Assembly (NCBI GenBank): GCA_038817485.1
Contig: JAWAZL010000007.1
Span: 1-53,778 of the forward strand
Direction: 5' to 3'
DNA length: 53,778 bases
Source: Nitrososphaerota archaeon
GTDB lineage: Archaea > Thermoproteota > Nitrososphaeria_A > Caldarchaeales > JAVZCJ01
Within the stretch, counting starts at the first letter, position 1, and the number at the start of each line of letters is the position of its first letter. Both the position numbers and the translations under genes were made by a program. Positions 35,011-43,608 of the stretch are shown here, one piece after another. The notes under the pieces are model-generated. The model searched no databases and was not told where the DNA came from. It saw only the letters and a list, made by a program, of their open reading frames with translations.

Positions 35011-35328
35011 TTACTCAAATAGACAAGAAATAATATACCAGAAAATGACATCAATTATGAGAAAGAAAATATCAAATTTTGAAGGAAGATAAACTCCCGT
35101 CATAGTATGGCCTCCAAAATGATAAAAAGGAAATGGAAAACCAAAAGAAGGAGGACCATCTAGAGGGGAAAAAAGATATGCTATATATTCTATACCAAAA
35201 AATAATCCTAACCAAATGAAAATCTTCTTCTTAGTTGGTTTAAAAGTTTTAAAAACTGCACCAAAAAATAATCTTAACCAAATAAAAATTGGTTTAAAAA
35301 TTCTTAAAAATTTCTTATAATTCATCAA
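35011..35328 (-). CDS. Small membrane protein with internal duplication
   Basis: 105 residues. A near-repeat at the start (KPIFIWLRLFFGAVF and KKIFIWLGLFFGIEY) is followed by the loop LDGPPSFGFPFPFYHFGG and a C-terminal span LIIDVIFWYIISCLF. The GxPSFGFPFxFY...GG and LIIDVIFWYxIS patterns recur in small membrane proteins of many prokaryotes, so the C-terminal 70 residues look like the original gene. The first 35 seem to be a duplication of one helix segment. Role unknown. Confidence 0.6.
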   Translation of the reverse strand: MMNYKKFLRIFKPIFIWLRLFFGAVFKTFKPTKKKIFIWLGLFFGIEYIAYLFSPLDGPPSFGFPFPFYHFGGHTMTGVYLPSKFDIFFLIIDVIFWYIISCLFE

Positions 35329-35392
35329 TCTTCCTTTAAATATAAAATTAATTCTCTTACTTAAATCCTTTTATAAAAGAAGCTTTTTCTAA

Positions 35393-35941
35393 TTTATTTT
35401 TAAAGAGAATAAAGAAGAAAAAACTTATACTCTTAATCTTGAAGGACTTAAAAAAGAATGGTATTCTTTTGATCAAGAAACAATAAGAATTAAACCAGGA
35501 GAAACAATTAAAGTAAAGCTTAAAGTAAATGTACCAAATGATGCACCTATTGGAAGTTATCCATTTAGCATTTCTGCTACAAATATTATTGGAGAAGTTT
35601 ATGCAAACCTTGATATTGAAAAACCAGAAAATATAAAAATATCAATTTTAAAATTATTAGAAGGATTAAAAGAATGTATTAATGAATTACCATCAGAATA
35701 TTTTTCAAAAGAACAAGATATTTCTCAAATGAAGAAAGCATTATTAAATAAAATTGATGCTATTATTAAAATGATTAAAGAAAATGCTTATAATAGTGCA
35801 ATTAATAAATTGAAGAATGATATATTAGCTAAAATGGATGGAGATCCAAATTCTAAAGATTGGATTATTAATCCTATTGCTCAAGAATGGTTAAAGAATT
35901 ATATTAATTGGATTATTATAAATATTAAAGCTCTTATTTAA
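35393..35941 (+). pseudogene. 5'-truncated NEW3/Ig-like surface protein fragment
   Basis: A frame of 182 codons opens right after a TAA and has no start codon until an internal ATG at 35729. Its first part (YTLNLEGLKKEWYSFDQ, IRIKPGETIKVKLKVNVPND, PIGSYPFSISATN) is a NEW3-type beta-sandwich as found in secreted archaeal proteins. The rest is a helical tail ending in KDWIINPIAQEWLKNYINW. There is no signal peptide or membrane span. It most likely is the C-terminal end of a larger exported protein whose front has been lost. A gene restarting at 35729 (70 residues) cannot be excluded. Confidence 0.6.
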
Positions 35942-35993
35942 AATTTAAAAATTTTATATTTAGCTTAGTTATACATTATTAGAAAGAGATTAT

Positions 35994-36446
35994 ATGAATG
36001 AAAAAACAAGAGTATATTTAATAAATATATTAGGGGGTATATTTATAATACTTTTTGCTCCACTTTTCTATTTTGCTATAGAAAGACGTTTTTCATGGTG
36101 GGAGTTAGAATTGTTTCTAGTAGCTACTGTTCCTACGGTCTTAATAGGACTTTTATATAGTTTCTGGTATATGAAGAAGGAATATGGACCAGAATGGTAT
36201 CGTGCTAAAGTTGGTCCATCACCTGAATTTATTAAATCTATTAGAAAAAAACCTAAAGTAAGATTCTTTTTATATACTGGTTTATTAACATTGCTTTTAG
36301 GAATTGCTTCTTCAATAATATTTCAAGACCCTATGCATTTTTTATTCTTTGCATCAATGGGTTATGTTATTGCTTATCAAGGTGCTCATGAATGGTATAA
36401 ATATTATCCTTCAAATATAAGGAAATTTTATGAAAATAGGTTATAA
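35994..36446 (+). CDS. Multi-spanning membrane protein, unknown
   Basis: 150 residues with four predicted spans (about 8-28, 38-60, 92-112 and 115-135) and a polar central loop KKEYGPEWYRAKVGPSPEF. It ends in GAHEWYKYYPSNIRKFY, facing the cytoplasm. ATG at 35994; AGAAAGAG lies upstream. The family was not recognised. A 23-codon frame begins two bases after its stop and may be cotranslated. Confidence 0.55.
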   Translation: MNEKTRVYLINILGGIFIILFAPLFYFAIERRFSWWELELFLVATVPTVLIGLLYSFWYMKKEYGPEWYRAKVGPSPEFIKSIRKKPKVRFFLYTGLLTLLLGIASSIIFQDPMHFLFFASMGYVIAYQGAHEWYKYYPSNIRKFYENRL

Positions 36447-36447
36447 G

Positions 36448-36519
36448 ATGGCTTTATTCCTATGGTTAGCTTCTTTACTTGGATTAATAGAGTTTATATT
36501 AAAAATAATTAAGTTCTAA
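36448..36519 (+). CDS. Possible 23-residue single-span membrane peptide
   Basis: ATG at 36448, TAA at 36517-36519. It encodes MALFLWLASLLGLIEFILKI and three more residues (IKF), almost entirely one hydrophobic helix with a lysine-rich end. It starts two bases after the stop of the membrane gene before it, with AGG seven bases upstream. Short peptides of this kind often accompany membrane complexes. Support is its composition and spacing only. Confidence 0.35.
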   Translation: MALFLWLASLLGLIEFILKIIKF

Positions 36520-36584
36520 ATTTATATCTATTATTCTTTTATAAAAACTTAAATTATTCTTTTTTTTAAACAAATATATATAAA

Positions 36585-37343
36585 ATGAAATTAAAAATTA
36601 ATATTATTTTAATTTTTCTTTTATTATTAAATTTATTTATTATTTTTCCAGAATGTAAAGAAGAATCTGAACATCCTTGGCCAATGTTTAAGCACGATCC
36701 TCAACATACTGGAAGAGTTCCATATCCTGGAATTCAAAATCCAATATTAAAATGGAAACTTAGAGCAGAGAAAGTAATTTCTACATCTTCTCCTTCTATT
36801 AGTAAGGATGGCACAATATATATTGGTATTGATAATTATCTCTATGCTTTAAATTCTGATGGTACTTTAAAATGGAAGTTCCAAGCTGAAAGATGGGTTG
36901 ATTGTTCTCCTGCTATAGGACCTGATGGTACAATATATTTTGGCTCTGATGATGGATATTTCTATGCTTTAAATTCTGATGGTACTTTAAAATGGAAATT
37001 TAAAACTGGAAGAGAGATTTTCTCTTCTTCTGCTATAAGTTCTGATGGAACAATATACTTCGGCAGTTTTGATTGTTATTTTTATGCATTAAATCCAGAT
37101 GGTACTTTAAAATGGAAATTTATGGCAAGAGGCATGATTGTTTCTTCATCCATAGTTATAGGACCAGATAGAACAATATACTTTAGAGATTGGGAAAAAT
37201 ACTTCTATGCTATTGGAGATGCTTCAACTCAACCTTCTTCAATTATAGATATTTCACTTTTAATAATAATTATAACAATTATTATATTTATTACGATTCT
37301 AATATTAAATATTTTAAAGAAAAAGAGAATAATTAAAGAATAA
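36585..37343 (+). CDS. Membrane-anchored PQQ-like beta-propeller repeat protein
   Basis: 252 residues. Residues 1-24 are a signal peptide (KLKINIILIFLLLLNLFIIF). The motif WPMFKHDPQHTGR that opens PQQ-like propellers follows. Four repeats of the type SSPSISKDGTIYIG-DNYLYALNSDGTLKWKF run from about 65 to 205. A C-terminal span (215-240) and a basic tail KKKRIIKE anchor it outside the cell. Four blades are too few for a closed propeller, so it may be shortened or pair with itself. Repeats two and three are nearly identical in DNA, a sign of recent duplication. Ligand unknown. Confidence 0.7.
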   Translation: MKLKINIILIFLLLLNLFIIFPECKEESEHPWPMFKHDPQHTGRVPYPGIQNPILKWKLRAEKVISTSSPSISKDGTIYIGIDNYLYALNSDGTLKWKFQAERWVDCSPAIGPDGTIYFGSDDGYFYALNSDGTLKWKFKTGREIFSSSAISSDGTIYFGSFDCYFYALNPDGTLKWKFMARGMIVSSSIVIGPDRTIYFRDWEKYFYAIGDASTQPSSIIDISLLIIIITIIIFITILILNILKKKRIIKE

Positions 37344-37373
37344 TTTAATTTTTTGATTCTTATTAAATTATAA

Positions 37374-37475
37374 AAATTTATTAAAATAAGTTTAAGAAAG
37401 TTAACTAATAAAAGTATTGCTAATCGTGATCGAATGGAATTAAAAGAAAAATTTCTAAATATTTTATTTAATTAA
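37374..37475 (+). pseudogene. Short C-terminal gene fragment
   Basis: Open frame without a start, ending at TAA 37473-37475, that reads LRKLTNKSIANRDRMELKEKF and LNILFN across the last part. The charged helical sequence and its higher G+C (TAATCGTGATCGAATGG) contrast with the flanking DNA. It looks like the tail of a lost gene; the family was not identified. Confidence 0.3.
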
Positions 37476-37563
37476 AAGAATATTATAAAATTAAATTAAG
37501 CAAAAATAATTAAAGAATAATTATAAATGTTAAAATAAAACTATATATTAATTTGTTAATTGT

Positions 37564-38754
37564 ATGACTAGATTCTTATTCGGTACTTCAGGATGGAGTT
37601 ATAAAGATTGGATTGGAATTTTATATGAGAATGATAATGAAAATAAACTTTTAAAATATAGTTCAATATTTGATACTGCAGAAATAGATTCTACTTTTTA
37701 TTCTTATCCTTCTGAAAGAGTTATTAAATATCTTAATAATTATACAAGAGAAGATTTTATTTTTACTGCAAAAATCCCTAAAATTATAACTCATAAAAAG
37801 AAATTGGATATAAATCAAGGTATTGAAGAAGATTTATTAAAATTTTGTGATTTAATGAAACCTCTCCAAAAATCTGAAAAATTAGGTTGCTTACTTTTTC
37901 AACTTCCTCCAAAAATTGATTTAAATTTAGATAAATTTGAAAAATTCCTTAAAATATTGCCTAAAGATTTTAGATATGCTATAGAATTTAGAAGTGAAAA
38001 ATGGCTGAAAGATGAAGTTTTTAAAATTCTAAGTGATTATAATATTGCTTATACTATTGTAGATGAACCTCTTTTACCTCCTATGGTAAAAATTACTACA
38101 GATTTTACTTATATTAGATGGCATGGTAGAGGAAAAAAACCATGGTATAATTATCATTATAAAGAAGAGGAATTGAAAGAATGGGTTCCAAAAATAAAAG
38201 ATTTGCAAGGAAAAGTTGAAAAAGTATATGGTTTCTTTAATAATCATTTTCATGGATATGCTGTTCATAATTGTTTACAAATGTTAGAAATGCTAAATGC
38301 TTCAACAAATAAACAAAAAGAATTAAAGGAAAAACTTGATAAATATTTAGAATTTAAAAAAGAAGAAATTTACGCGCCTAAAATAACTTCTTTTACTTCT
38401 GCTTTTTCTAAAGAAGATTTAGAAAAAATGAAATTTAATGAATTATTAGGAATATTAATAGATAAAGCTAGAATGAAAAAAATAAGTGAGATAGTGGATG
38501 AAGATGTTAAAATATTGCGTATGGAGAATGAAGCAATAGAAGCTTTAGTAAAAGAATATCATGTTAAAATAGATTTAAATAAAAAAGTTTTACTTCATGA
38601 TTGTGCTGATTGGAGTAGAGTTTCACAATCTAAAATGTTTTGTAAACATTTAGGGAAATTATTCCTTTTATTACCTAAAGAGAAAGCAGAAGAAATTTTA
38701 AGAAAAATAATATTTAATATAGGAGAATGGGAATTCAAGCCATACATTAAATAA
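37564..38754 (+). CDS. DUF72 (YecE-like) protein with SWIM-like C-terminal extension
   Basis: 396 residues. Residues 1-245 are the DUF72 TIM-barrel-like domain: FLFGTSGWSYKDWIG, EIDSTFYSYPS, FTAKIPKIITH, LLFQLPPKI, AIEFRSEKW and FTYIRWHGRGKKPWYNY, closing with YGFFNNHFHGYAVHNCLQM. Typical DUF72 proteins end there (about 240-260 residues). A further 140 residues follow, ending with VLLHDCADWSRVSQSKMFCKH, a C-x(n)-C-x-H arrangement like a SWIM zinc knuckle. DUF72 has no proven activity. The extension suggests nucleic-acid or protein binding; that part is inference. Confidence 0.8.
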   Translation: MTRFLFGTSGWSYKDWIGILYENDNENKLLKYSSIFDTAEIDSTFYSYPSERVIKYLNNYTREDFIFTAKIPKIITHKKKLDINQGIEEDLLKFCDLMKPLQKSEKLGCLLFQLPPKIDLNLDKFEKFLKILPKDFRYAIEFRSEKWLKDEVFKILSDYNIAYTIVDEPLLPPMVKITTDFTYIRWHGRGKKPWYNYHYKEEELKEWVPKIKDLQGKVEKVYGFFNNHFHGYAVHNCLQMLEMLNASTNKQKELKEKLDKYLEFKKEEIYAPKITSFTSAFSKEDLEKMKFNELLGILIDKARMKKISEIVDEDVKILRMENEAIEALVKEYHVKIDLNKKVLLHDCADWSRVSQSKMFCKHLGKLFLLLPKEKAEEILRKIIFNIGEWEFKPYIK

Positions 38755-38758
38755 AAAA

Positions 38759-40657
38759 TTATTCCATTTCTATTCCAATTTTTTCAAATTGTTCTATTAC
38801 ATTTTCTAAATTTAATTCTTTTAATTTTTCTTTTAAAGGAATACCTGTTTTTTTACTCCATTTCCTTTCTTCATAATATTCATTTAACATTTTTTCAAGT
38901 TCAAATATTGATCCTTTAGATATTCCACTTGGAATAGGTTCTTCTAAAAATCTTTTAGGTAAAGTATCATGCTCTTTTCTAATTCCTTCTCTAATAAGAA
39001 ATGCCCTTTCAATATTTATTATTCTTTCTCCTATTTTTCTAACATCATTTCCATTTAATTTTAAACCAGTGGCTGCTTCTATAACTTCTGCAGCTTTATC
39101 AAAAGGCAGTATTTCCATATTTTCAGCTACATTTTTACATACTTCAAGAGAATCTACAATTGCACACCAATCTTCACAATAACTTACAAGTTTCCCTTTA
39201 CCTTTATATTCTAATCTTATTGTTGCTTCAGGAATTCCAAAAAGTTTTTCTCCCTTCTTTGGATCATCACTTAATTCCATGAATGGTTCTGATCTAAGAT
39301 GATCTGCTCCTCTACTTGCTACAACATATCCTAATCCATAACCTTTTGCTCCTCTTGGATCTGCTTGTATAATTTCTAAACCTTTAACATGCATAGCTAT
39401 TTCTTTTCCTATTCCAAGTTTTTCCGCAGCTTTTTTTACTCCATCTGCTAAAATATCTCCAAATCCTTCTCTTTTACTAATTTTTTCTATAAGTTTTAAA
39501 ATAGCTTCTTCATTTCCCCATGTTAAATCTAATCCATCCACATCATTTTTCTTAAGCCATCCTTTTTCATAACATTCCATTGCCCATGAAATACATTCTG
39601 CTGTTGTTATTGCATCTAAACCAAGTTTATTTACCATATCTATTGCTTTTAAAGCAACTTGTAAATCTCCATTTCCTACACGTGCAGTAAAAGAACTTAA
39701 AGGTTCATACTCTGGCCCTTCACCATATAAACCAGCATATTTACCTTCTTTTATAATATAGAATCTACTACATGGAAGTATGCATGAAAAACATCCTCTA
39801 ACTTTAATATTATACTCTTCTGCAAGTTTTTCTCCACTTACATTTTCTGCATATTCAAAAATAGTTGAAGTAAAATGCCTAGTTGGAAGGAAGCCCATTG
39901 CATTTACTGGAAGAAGAATTCTAGTAGTACCCATTTTTCTCCTTGGCCAATATTGTGGATGATTATAGATTTCTTCTTCTATTTCTTCAATAATTTTTTC
40001 AAATTTTTTAGGATTTGCTACTTCAATAGATTTACTTCCTTTTATAGCTATAGCTTTTAAATTTTTAGAAGCCATTACAGTACCCATTCCAGTTCTAGCA
40101 GCAGCTCTTATTAAATTTGCAAATATTCCAGCAAATTTAACTCCATTTTCAGCAGCAGGACCTATAATAACTGTTTGAATACTTTTATCTCCAAGGTCTT
40201 TTTTTATAATTCTATCACATTCATAAACATCTTTTCCCCATAAATGTTTTGCATCTAAAAATTCTATACTATCATCATTTATGTATAAATATATTGGCTC
40301 TTTGCTTCTTCCTTCTAAAATGATTTGATCATATCCAGCATATTTCATTTCAGCTGCAAAATGTCCACCTGCATTCGAATCTCCTAAAATATTTGTTTGA
40401 GGAGATTTTGCACTTACATTAAATCTAGAAGCTGTAGGAAACATTGTTCCAACAAGTGGACCAGTAGAAAAAATTAATTTATTCTCAGGACTTAAAGGAT
40501 CAATTTTTGGAGGAATTTCATCAAATAATCTTTTAGAATTAAAACCTCTACCACCTAAGAAATTTACCATTAAATCTTTTTCTAAATTTTTTATTGAAAA
40601 ATCTCTTTTTGTTAAATTTATTCTAAGAATTTTTCCTGCATATCCATAATATTTCAT
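38759..40657 (-). CDS. Aldehyde:ferredoxin oxidoreductase family, tungsten/molybdenum enzyme
   Basis: 632-residue AOR-family enzyme oxidising aldehydes to acids with ferredoxin, using a bis-pterin tungsten centre and one [4Fe-4S] cluster. N-terminal GYAGKILRINLTKRDFSI and LGGRGFNSKRLFDE, then FSTGPLVGT and NAGGHFAAEMKYAGYDQIILEG, are the AOR N-domain. The cluster cysteines are in CFSCILPCSRF and, far downstream, YCEDWCAIVDSLEVCKN. ARTGMGTVMASKNLKAIA and DPRGAKGYGLGYVVASRGADH contact the cofactor. It follows the ferredoxin gene by two bases, so the two form one unit. The aldehyde (amino-acid-derived or other) is not predictable. Confidence 0.93.
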   Translation of the reverse strand: MKYYGYAGKILRINLTKRDFSIKNLEKDLMVNFLGGRGFNSKRLFDEIPPKIDPLSPENKLIFSTGPLVGTMFPTASRFNVSAKSPQTNILGDSNAGGHFAAEMKYAGYDQIILEGRSKEPIYLYINDDSIEFLDAKHLWGKDVYECDRIIKKDLGDKSIQTVIIGPAAENGVKFAGIFANLIRAAARTGMGTVMASKNLKAIAIKGSKSIEVANPKKFEKIIEEIEEEIYNHPQYWPRRKMGTTRILLPVNAMGFLPTRHFTSTIFEYAENVSGEKLAEEYNIKVRGCFSCILPCSRFYIIKEGKYAGLYGEGPEYEPLSSFTARVGNGDLQVALKAIDMVNKLGLDAITTAECISWAMECYEKGWLKKNDVDGLDLTWGNEEAILKLIEKISKREGFGDILADGVKKAAEKLGIGKEIAMHVKGLEIIQADPRGAKGYGLGYVVASRGADHLRSEPFMELSDDPKKGEKLFGIPEATIRLEYKGKGKLVSYCEDWCAIVDSLEVCKNVAENMEILPFDKAAEVIEAATGLKLNGNDVRKIGERIINIERAFLIREGIRKEHDTLPKRFLEEPIPSGISKGSIFELEKMLNEYYEERKWSKKTGIPLKEKLKELNLENVIEQFEKIGIEME

Positions 40658-40659
40658 TT

Positions 40660-41154
40660 TTAATCACTTTTAATCTTTATTCCATGTTTATTAAGAAAAT
40701 CTTGATAAACAATTCTTGAATATTCATAATTTTTCTTTTGAATAAATTCATTAGGTTCTAAAAAAACAATTGCTTTTGTAGGACATTTTTTAACACATTG
40801 TGGATCTCCATTACATAAATTGCATACAATTGGAATTTTTTTCTCTATATGAAGGAAAACTGCTCCAAAAAAGCATGATTCAATACATTTATAGCATTTT
40901 ATACATTTTTCAATATTTATTTCCATAAAACCTTTTTCATTTCTATAAAAAGCATTTGTTGGGCAAATATTTATACATGGACAATATGAGCATAAACTAC
41001 ATAAAATTGGATTATCTATTCCATATTCATCTTCTTTAAAAATTCTTATTCTTGATAATTTTGGATTAAATTTTCCTTCATGATAAAAAGAGCATGAAAG
41101 TTCACAATATTTGCAACCAGCACATTTGAACGCATCAATAAATATTTTTTTCAT
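40660..41154 (-). CDS. Polyferredoxin, electron-transfer partner of the aldehyde oxidoreductase
   Basis: 164-residue iron-sulphur protein with four cysteine groups: CAGCKYCELSC, CSLCSYCPCINICP, CIKCYKCIESC and CNLCNGDPQCVKKCP, each able to hold a [4Fe-4S] cluster. The layout resembles the B subunits of molybdopterin enzymes. A C-terminal helix without cysteines probably docks to the partner. ATG at 41152-41154. It is first in the two-gene AOR unit and faces away from the importer operon. Confidence 0.9.
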   Translation of the reverse strand: MKKIFIDAFKCAGCKYCELSCSFYHEGKFNPKLSRIRIFKEDEYGIDNPILCSLCSYCPCINICPTNAFYRNEKGFMEINIEKCIKCYKCIESCFFGAVFLHIEKKIPIVCNLCNGDPQCVKKCPTKAIVFLEPNEFIQKKNYEYSRIVYQDFLNKHGIKIKSD

Positions 41155-41235
41155 TAAAAACCACTTTATTTATTCATTATAAATTTCTTAATATTATTAA
41201 AAATTATCATTATTCTAAAATTAGAAAAACGAAAG

Positions 41236-41474
41236 TTTTAAATACTTTTCTTTTCATTCCTAAAAAATAGTTTAGAGGTGAAATATTTGGGGGATTTAGT
41301 TTGGACAAGCATTAAAACAATATAACTTCTATAACATTAATTATTCCAATAATTTATTCCCCCAAATAAGATTTATTCAGAAAATATTGCTAGGACTTTT
41401 ATCTATAGAATATAGAAGAAACAATCCATTTAGAGCTACCCCTCTAAACTTATTATTTTTTGGAGGTGGGAAAA
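41236..41474 (+). promoter_or_regulatory. Structured leader RNA of the importer operon (candidate riboswitch) with its promoter
   Basis: TTTTAAATAC (41236-41245) is a TATA box, which places the start of transcription near 41265-41270. AGTTTAGAGG (41269-41278) pairs with CCTCTAAACT (41441-41450), closing stem P1. Inside, TATTTGGGGGA (41284-41294) pairs perfectly with TCCCCCAAATA (41358-41368), stem P2, with TTGGA/TCCAA (41301-41305/41345-41349) further in. TCTATA/TATAGA (41402-41407/41411-41416) makes hairpin P3. P1 thus encloses a three-way junction. The CCCCTC of P1's 3' strand can alternatively pair with GAGG of the ribosome binding site (41463-41466). No open frame longer than 12 codons lies in the leader. 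Confidence 0.6.
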
Positions 41475-42713
41475 ATGTTTTCTAAAAAAGAAAATATAAA
41501 AATATTAGCAATTGCTTTGATTTTCTTTATACTAGGAATTCTAATAGGATATTATGCTATTTTACAGCAAACTACATATTTTTTACCTAAGGAAATTGGA
41601 GAAATAAAGATAGGTGTAATGCTTCCATTAAGTGGCGAACTTGGACCTATTGGAAGTAAAATGCTTAATGGAGCAATATTAGCAGCTAAAATAATAAATG
41701 ATACAGGAGGAATAAATGGAAAATTCATTAAAATAGTTGCAGAAGATACTTTAGCTCTTCCAGAAAAAGCAATAGAAGCAGCTAAAAAGCTTATAGAAAT
41801 AGAAGGAGTAAAAGTAATAATTGGTCCTGCAACAAGTACTGAAGTATTAGCTATTTCAAAATATGTTAATGATAGAGAAGTAGTATTAATTTCAATGTCT
41901 GCTACAGCTGCAAAAATAAGTGAACTTGGAAATGATTATGTATTTAGAGTTATTGCAAGTGATGCTATGCAAACTAAAGCAATAGCAAGTATAATAGAAA
42001 AGAAAGGATATAAGAGGATTGTAACATTTGTTGTTGCAAATGATTATGGCATAGGTCTTGAAGAAGGATTGAAAAAATTGCTTGGAGAAAGAATTGCTTT
42101 AAGCATTAGATATGATCCAGCAAAAGGAGATTATAGAACAGAATTAATGCAAGTAGCTTCAATTAATCCTGAAGCAATTTTCTATGCTTTATGGGTTGAG
42201 AGTGGGAAAATTGTTTTCAAACAAGCTCTTGATATGGGTTTAGAAAATATACCTACACTTGGAGGTGAAGGAATGGCTGATGTAGCTTTCTTTGAAGATG
42301 AAAAAGCTGCTGAATATATTTTAAAAACTGGTTTAATGGGAACTAAACCTTCTTCTCCTAAAGGAACACTTGGATACAGTATATTCTATGAAGAATATAA
42401 GAAATACTTTAAAGAAGAACCTAGTTTATTCTGCGATTATACTTATGATGCTACAATGCTTGCAGCATTATCTATTGCTAAAGCAAGTTCTTATAATGGA
42501 TATGAAATCAAGAAAGCTTTAGAAGTTGTATCAAAATATTACGTAGGTGCTACTGGACATAAAGCATTTGATGAAAATGGAGATGTAATTCTTGTAGACT
42601 ATGAAATATGGAAAGTTTCTAAGATTGATGGAAAATATTCTTTTGATACAATTGGTTCATGGAATATTGTACAAGGATTAATAATGAAGGAAGGGATAGG
42701 TGAAGAATCTTAA
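41475..42713 (+). CDS. Branched-chain amino acid/amide ABC transporter, substrate-binding protein
   Basis: 412-residue extracytoplasmic receptor of the HAAT (LivJ/LivK, UrtA) family. Residues 7-30 form an N-terminal membrane anchor (ILAIALIFFILGILIGYYAIL) without a lipoprotein cysteine. The mature domain starts IGVMLPLSGELGPIGSKMLNGAILAAK, a clear type I periplasmic-binding fold, with VIGPATSTEVLAISKYVN and FCDYTYDATMLAALSIAKA. I chose the ATG at 41475 with GGAGGTGG before it; a TTG at 41460 would lie ahead of that site. It is first in a five-gene operon. The ligand could be a branched-chain amino acid, amide or related compound. Confidence 0.92.
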   Translation: MFSKKENIKILAIALIFFILGILIGYYAILQQTTYFLPKEIGEIKIGVMLPLSGELGPIGSKMLNGAILAAKIINDTGGINGKFIKIVAEDTLALPEKAIEAAKKLIEIEGVKVIIGPATSTEVLAISKYVNDREVVLISMSATAAKISELGNDYVFRVIASDAMQTKAIASIIEKKGYKRIVTFVVANDYGIGLEEGLKKLLGERIALSIRYDPAKGDYRTELMQVASINPEAIFYALWVESGKIVFKQALDMGLENIPTLGGEGMADVAFFEDEKAAEYILKTGLMGTKPSSPKGTLGYSIFYEEYKKYFKEEPSLFCDYTYDATMLAALSIAKASSYNGYEIKKALEVVSKYYVGATGHKAFDENGDVILVDYEIWKVSKIDGKYSFDTIGSWNIVQGLIMKEGIGEES

Positions 42714-43607
42714 ATGGATATAGCATCGATAAACTTCCTACAAATTTTTTTTAATGGATTAATAACTGGAAGTATATACTTTTTAGCTGCTTTAGGGCTT
42801 TCTTTAACATATAGCTTGCTTAATTTCCCAAATATTTCACATGCAGAATTTCTTGCATTTGGAGCATATGCTGCATATTTTTCTCTTGAATTAATTGGAA
42901 ATAATTTTCTTCTAGCAATCATAATAGCTTTTATTTTAACAGGATTGCTTGGAATATTTTCATATTTGATTGTTTTTAAACCCTTATCTAAAAGAGGAAG
43001 TACTTCAATGCATCTTGCAATTGCTTCTTTAGGATATGGCTTATTCCTTAGATACTCAATGTATCAAGTTTATGGAAGAGAATCATTAACATATAAAATA
43101 TGGTTTAATGCTTTTAATATAGGTCCATTACGTGTAACATCTTTATGGATTTTAACAATAGTAACATCTTTAATCCTTGTATTTTCATTACATTTATTTT
43201 TAAAGAAAACATTAATTGGAAAAGCAATGAGAGCTTTATCAAATAATCAAATTTTAGCAATGGTTTGTGGAATAGATAAAGAGAAAATTCTATTGCTAGT
43301 ATGGTTTATTGGAGCTGGATTAGCAGGAATTGGAGGAGTTTTTAAAGCTGGAGATACTAGAATAACTCCTATTCTTGGATGGGATTTAATGATTCCAATT
43401 TTTGCAGTAGTTATTTTAGGTGGGATAAAAAATCTATATGCTATAATAGCTTCAGCTTATATTATAGGTTTAATAGAAAATTTTTCAATAATATTATTGA
43501 CAATGTTAAATTTATCAACTGAATATAAAGTAATAATAGCTTTTATAATCTTAATAGCTATACTCCTTTTTAAGCCATATGGATTACTTACAAAGAAAAG
43601 TGATTAA
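42714..43607 (+). CDS. HAAT ABC transporter permease, LivH type
   Basis: 297-residue inner-membrane permease with about eight spans. FNGLITGSIYFLAALGLSLTYSLLNFPNISHAEFLAFGAYAA is the family's start, here split by a short loop. The cytoplasmic coupling region GKAMRALSNNQILAMVCGID and IGAGLAGIGGVFKAG follow. It begins immediately after the substrate-binding gene stop and is coupled to the LivM-type gene, which starts two bases after its stop. Confidence 0.93.
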   Translation: MDIASINFLQIFFNGLITGSIYFLAALGLSLTYSLLNFPNISHAEFLAFGAYAAYFSLELIGNNFLLAIIIAFILTGLLGIFSYLIVFKPLSKRGSTSMHLAIASLGYGLFLRYSMYQVYGRESLTYKIWFNAFNIGPLRVTSLWILTIVTSLILVFSLHLFLKKTLIGKAMRALSNNQILAMVCGIDKEKILLLVWFIGAGLAGIGGVFKAGDTRITPILGWDLMIPIFAVVILGGIKNLYAIIASAYIIGLIENFSIILLTMLNLSTEYKVIIAFIILIAILLFKPYGLLTKKSD

Positions 43608-43608
43608 T

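Noticed and set aside
41269-41450. Importer leader inverted repeats as ends of a miniature transposon
   Set aside because: No flanking target-site duplication, nested internal stems, and position exactly between promoter and ribosome binding site favour a leader RNA.
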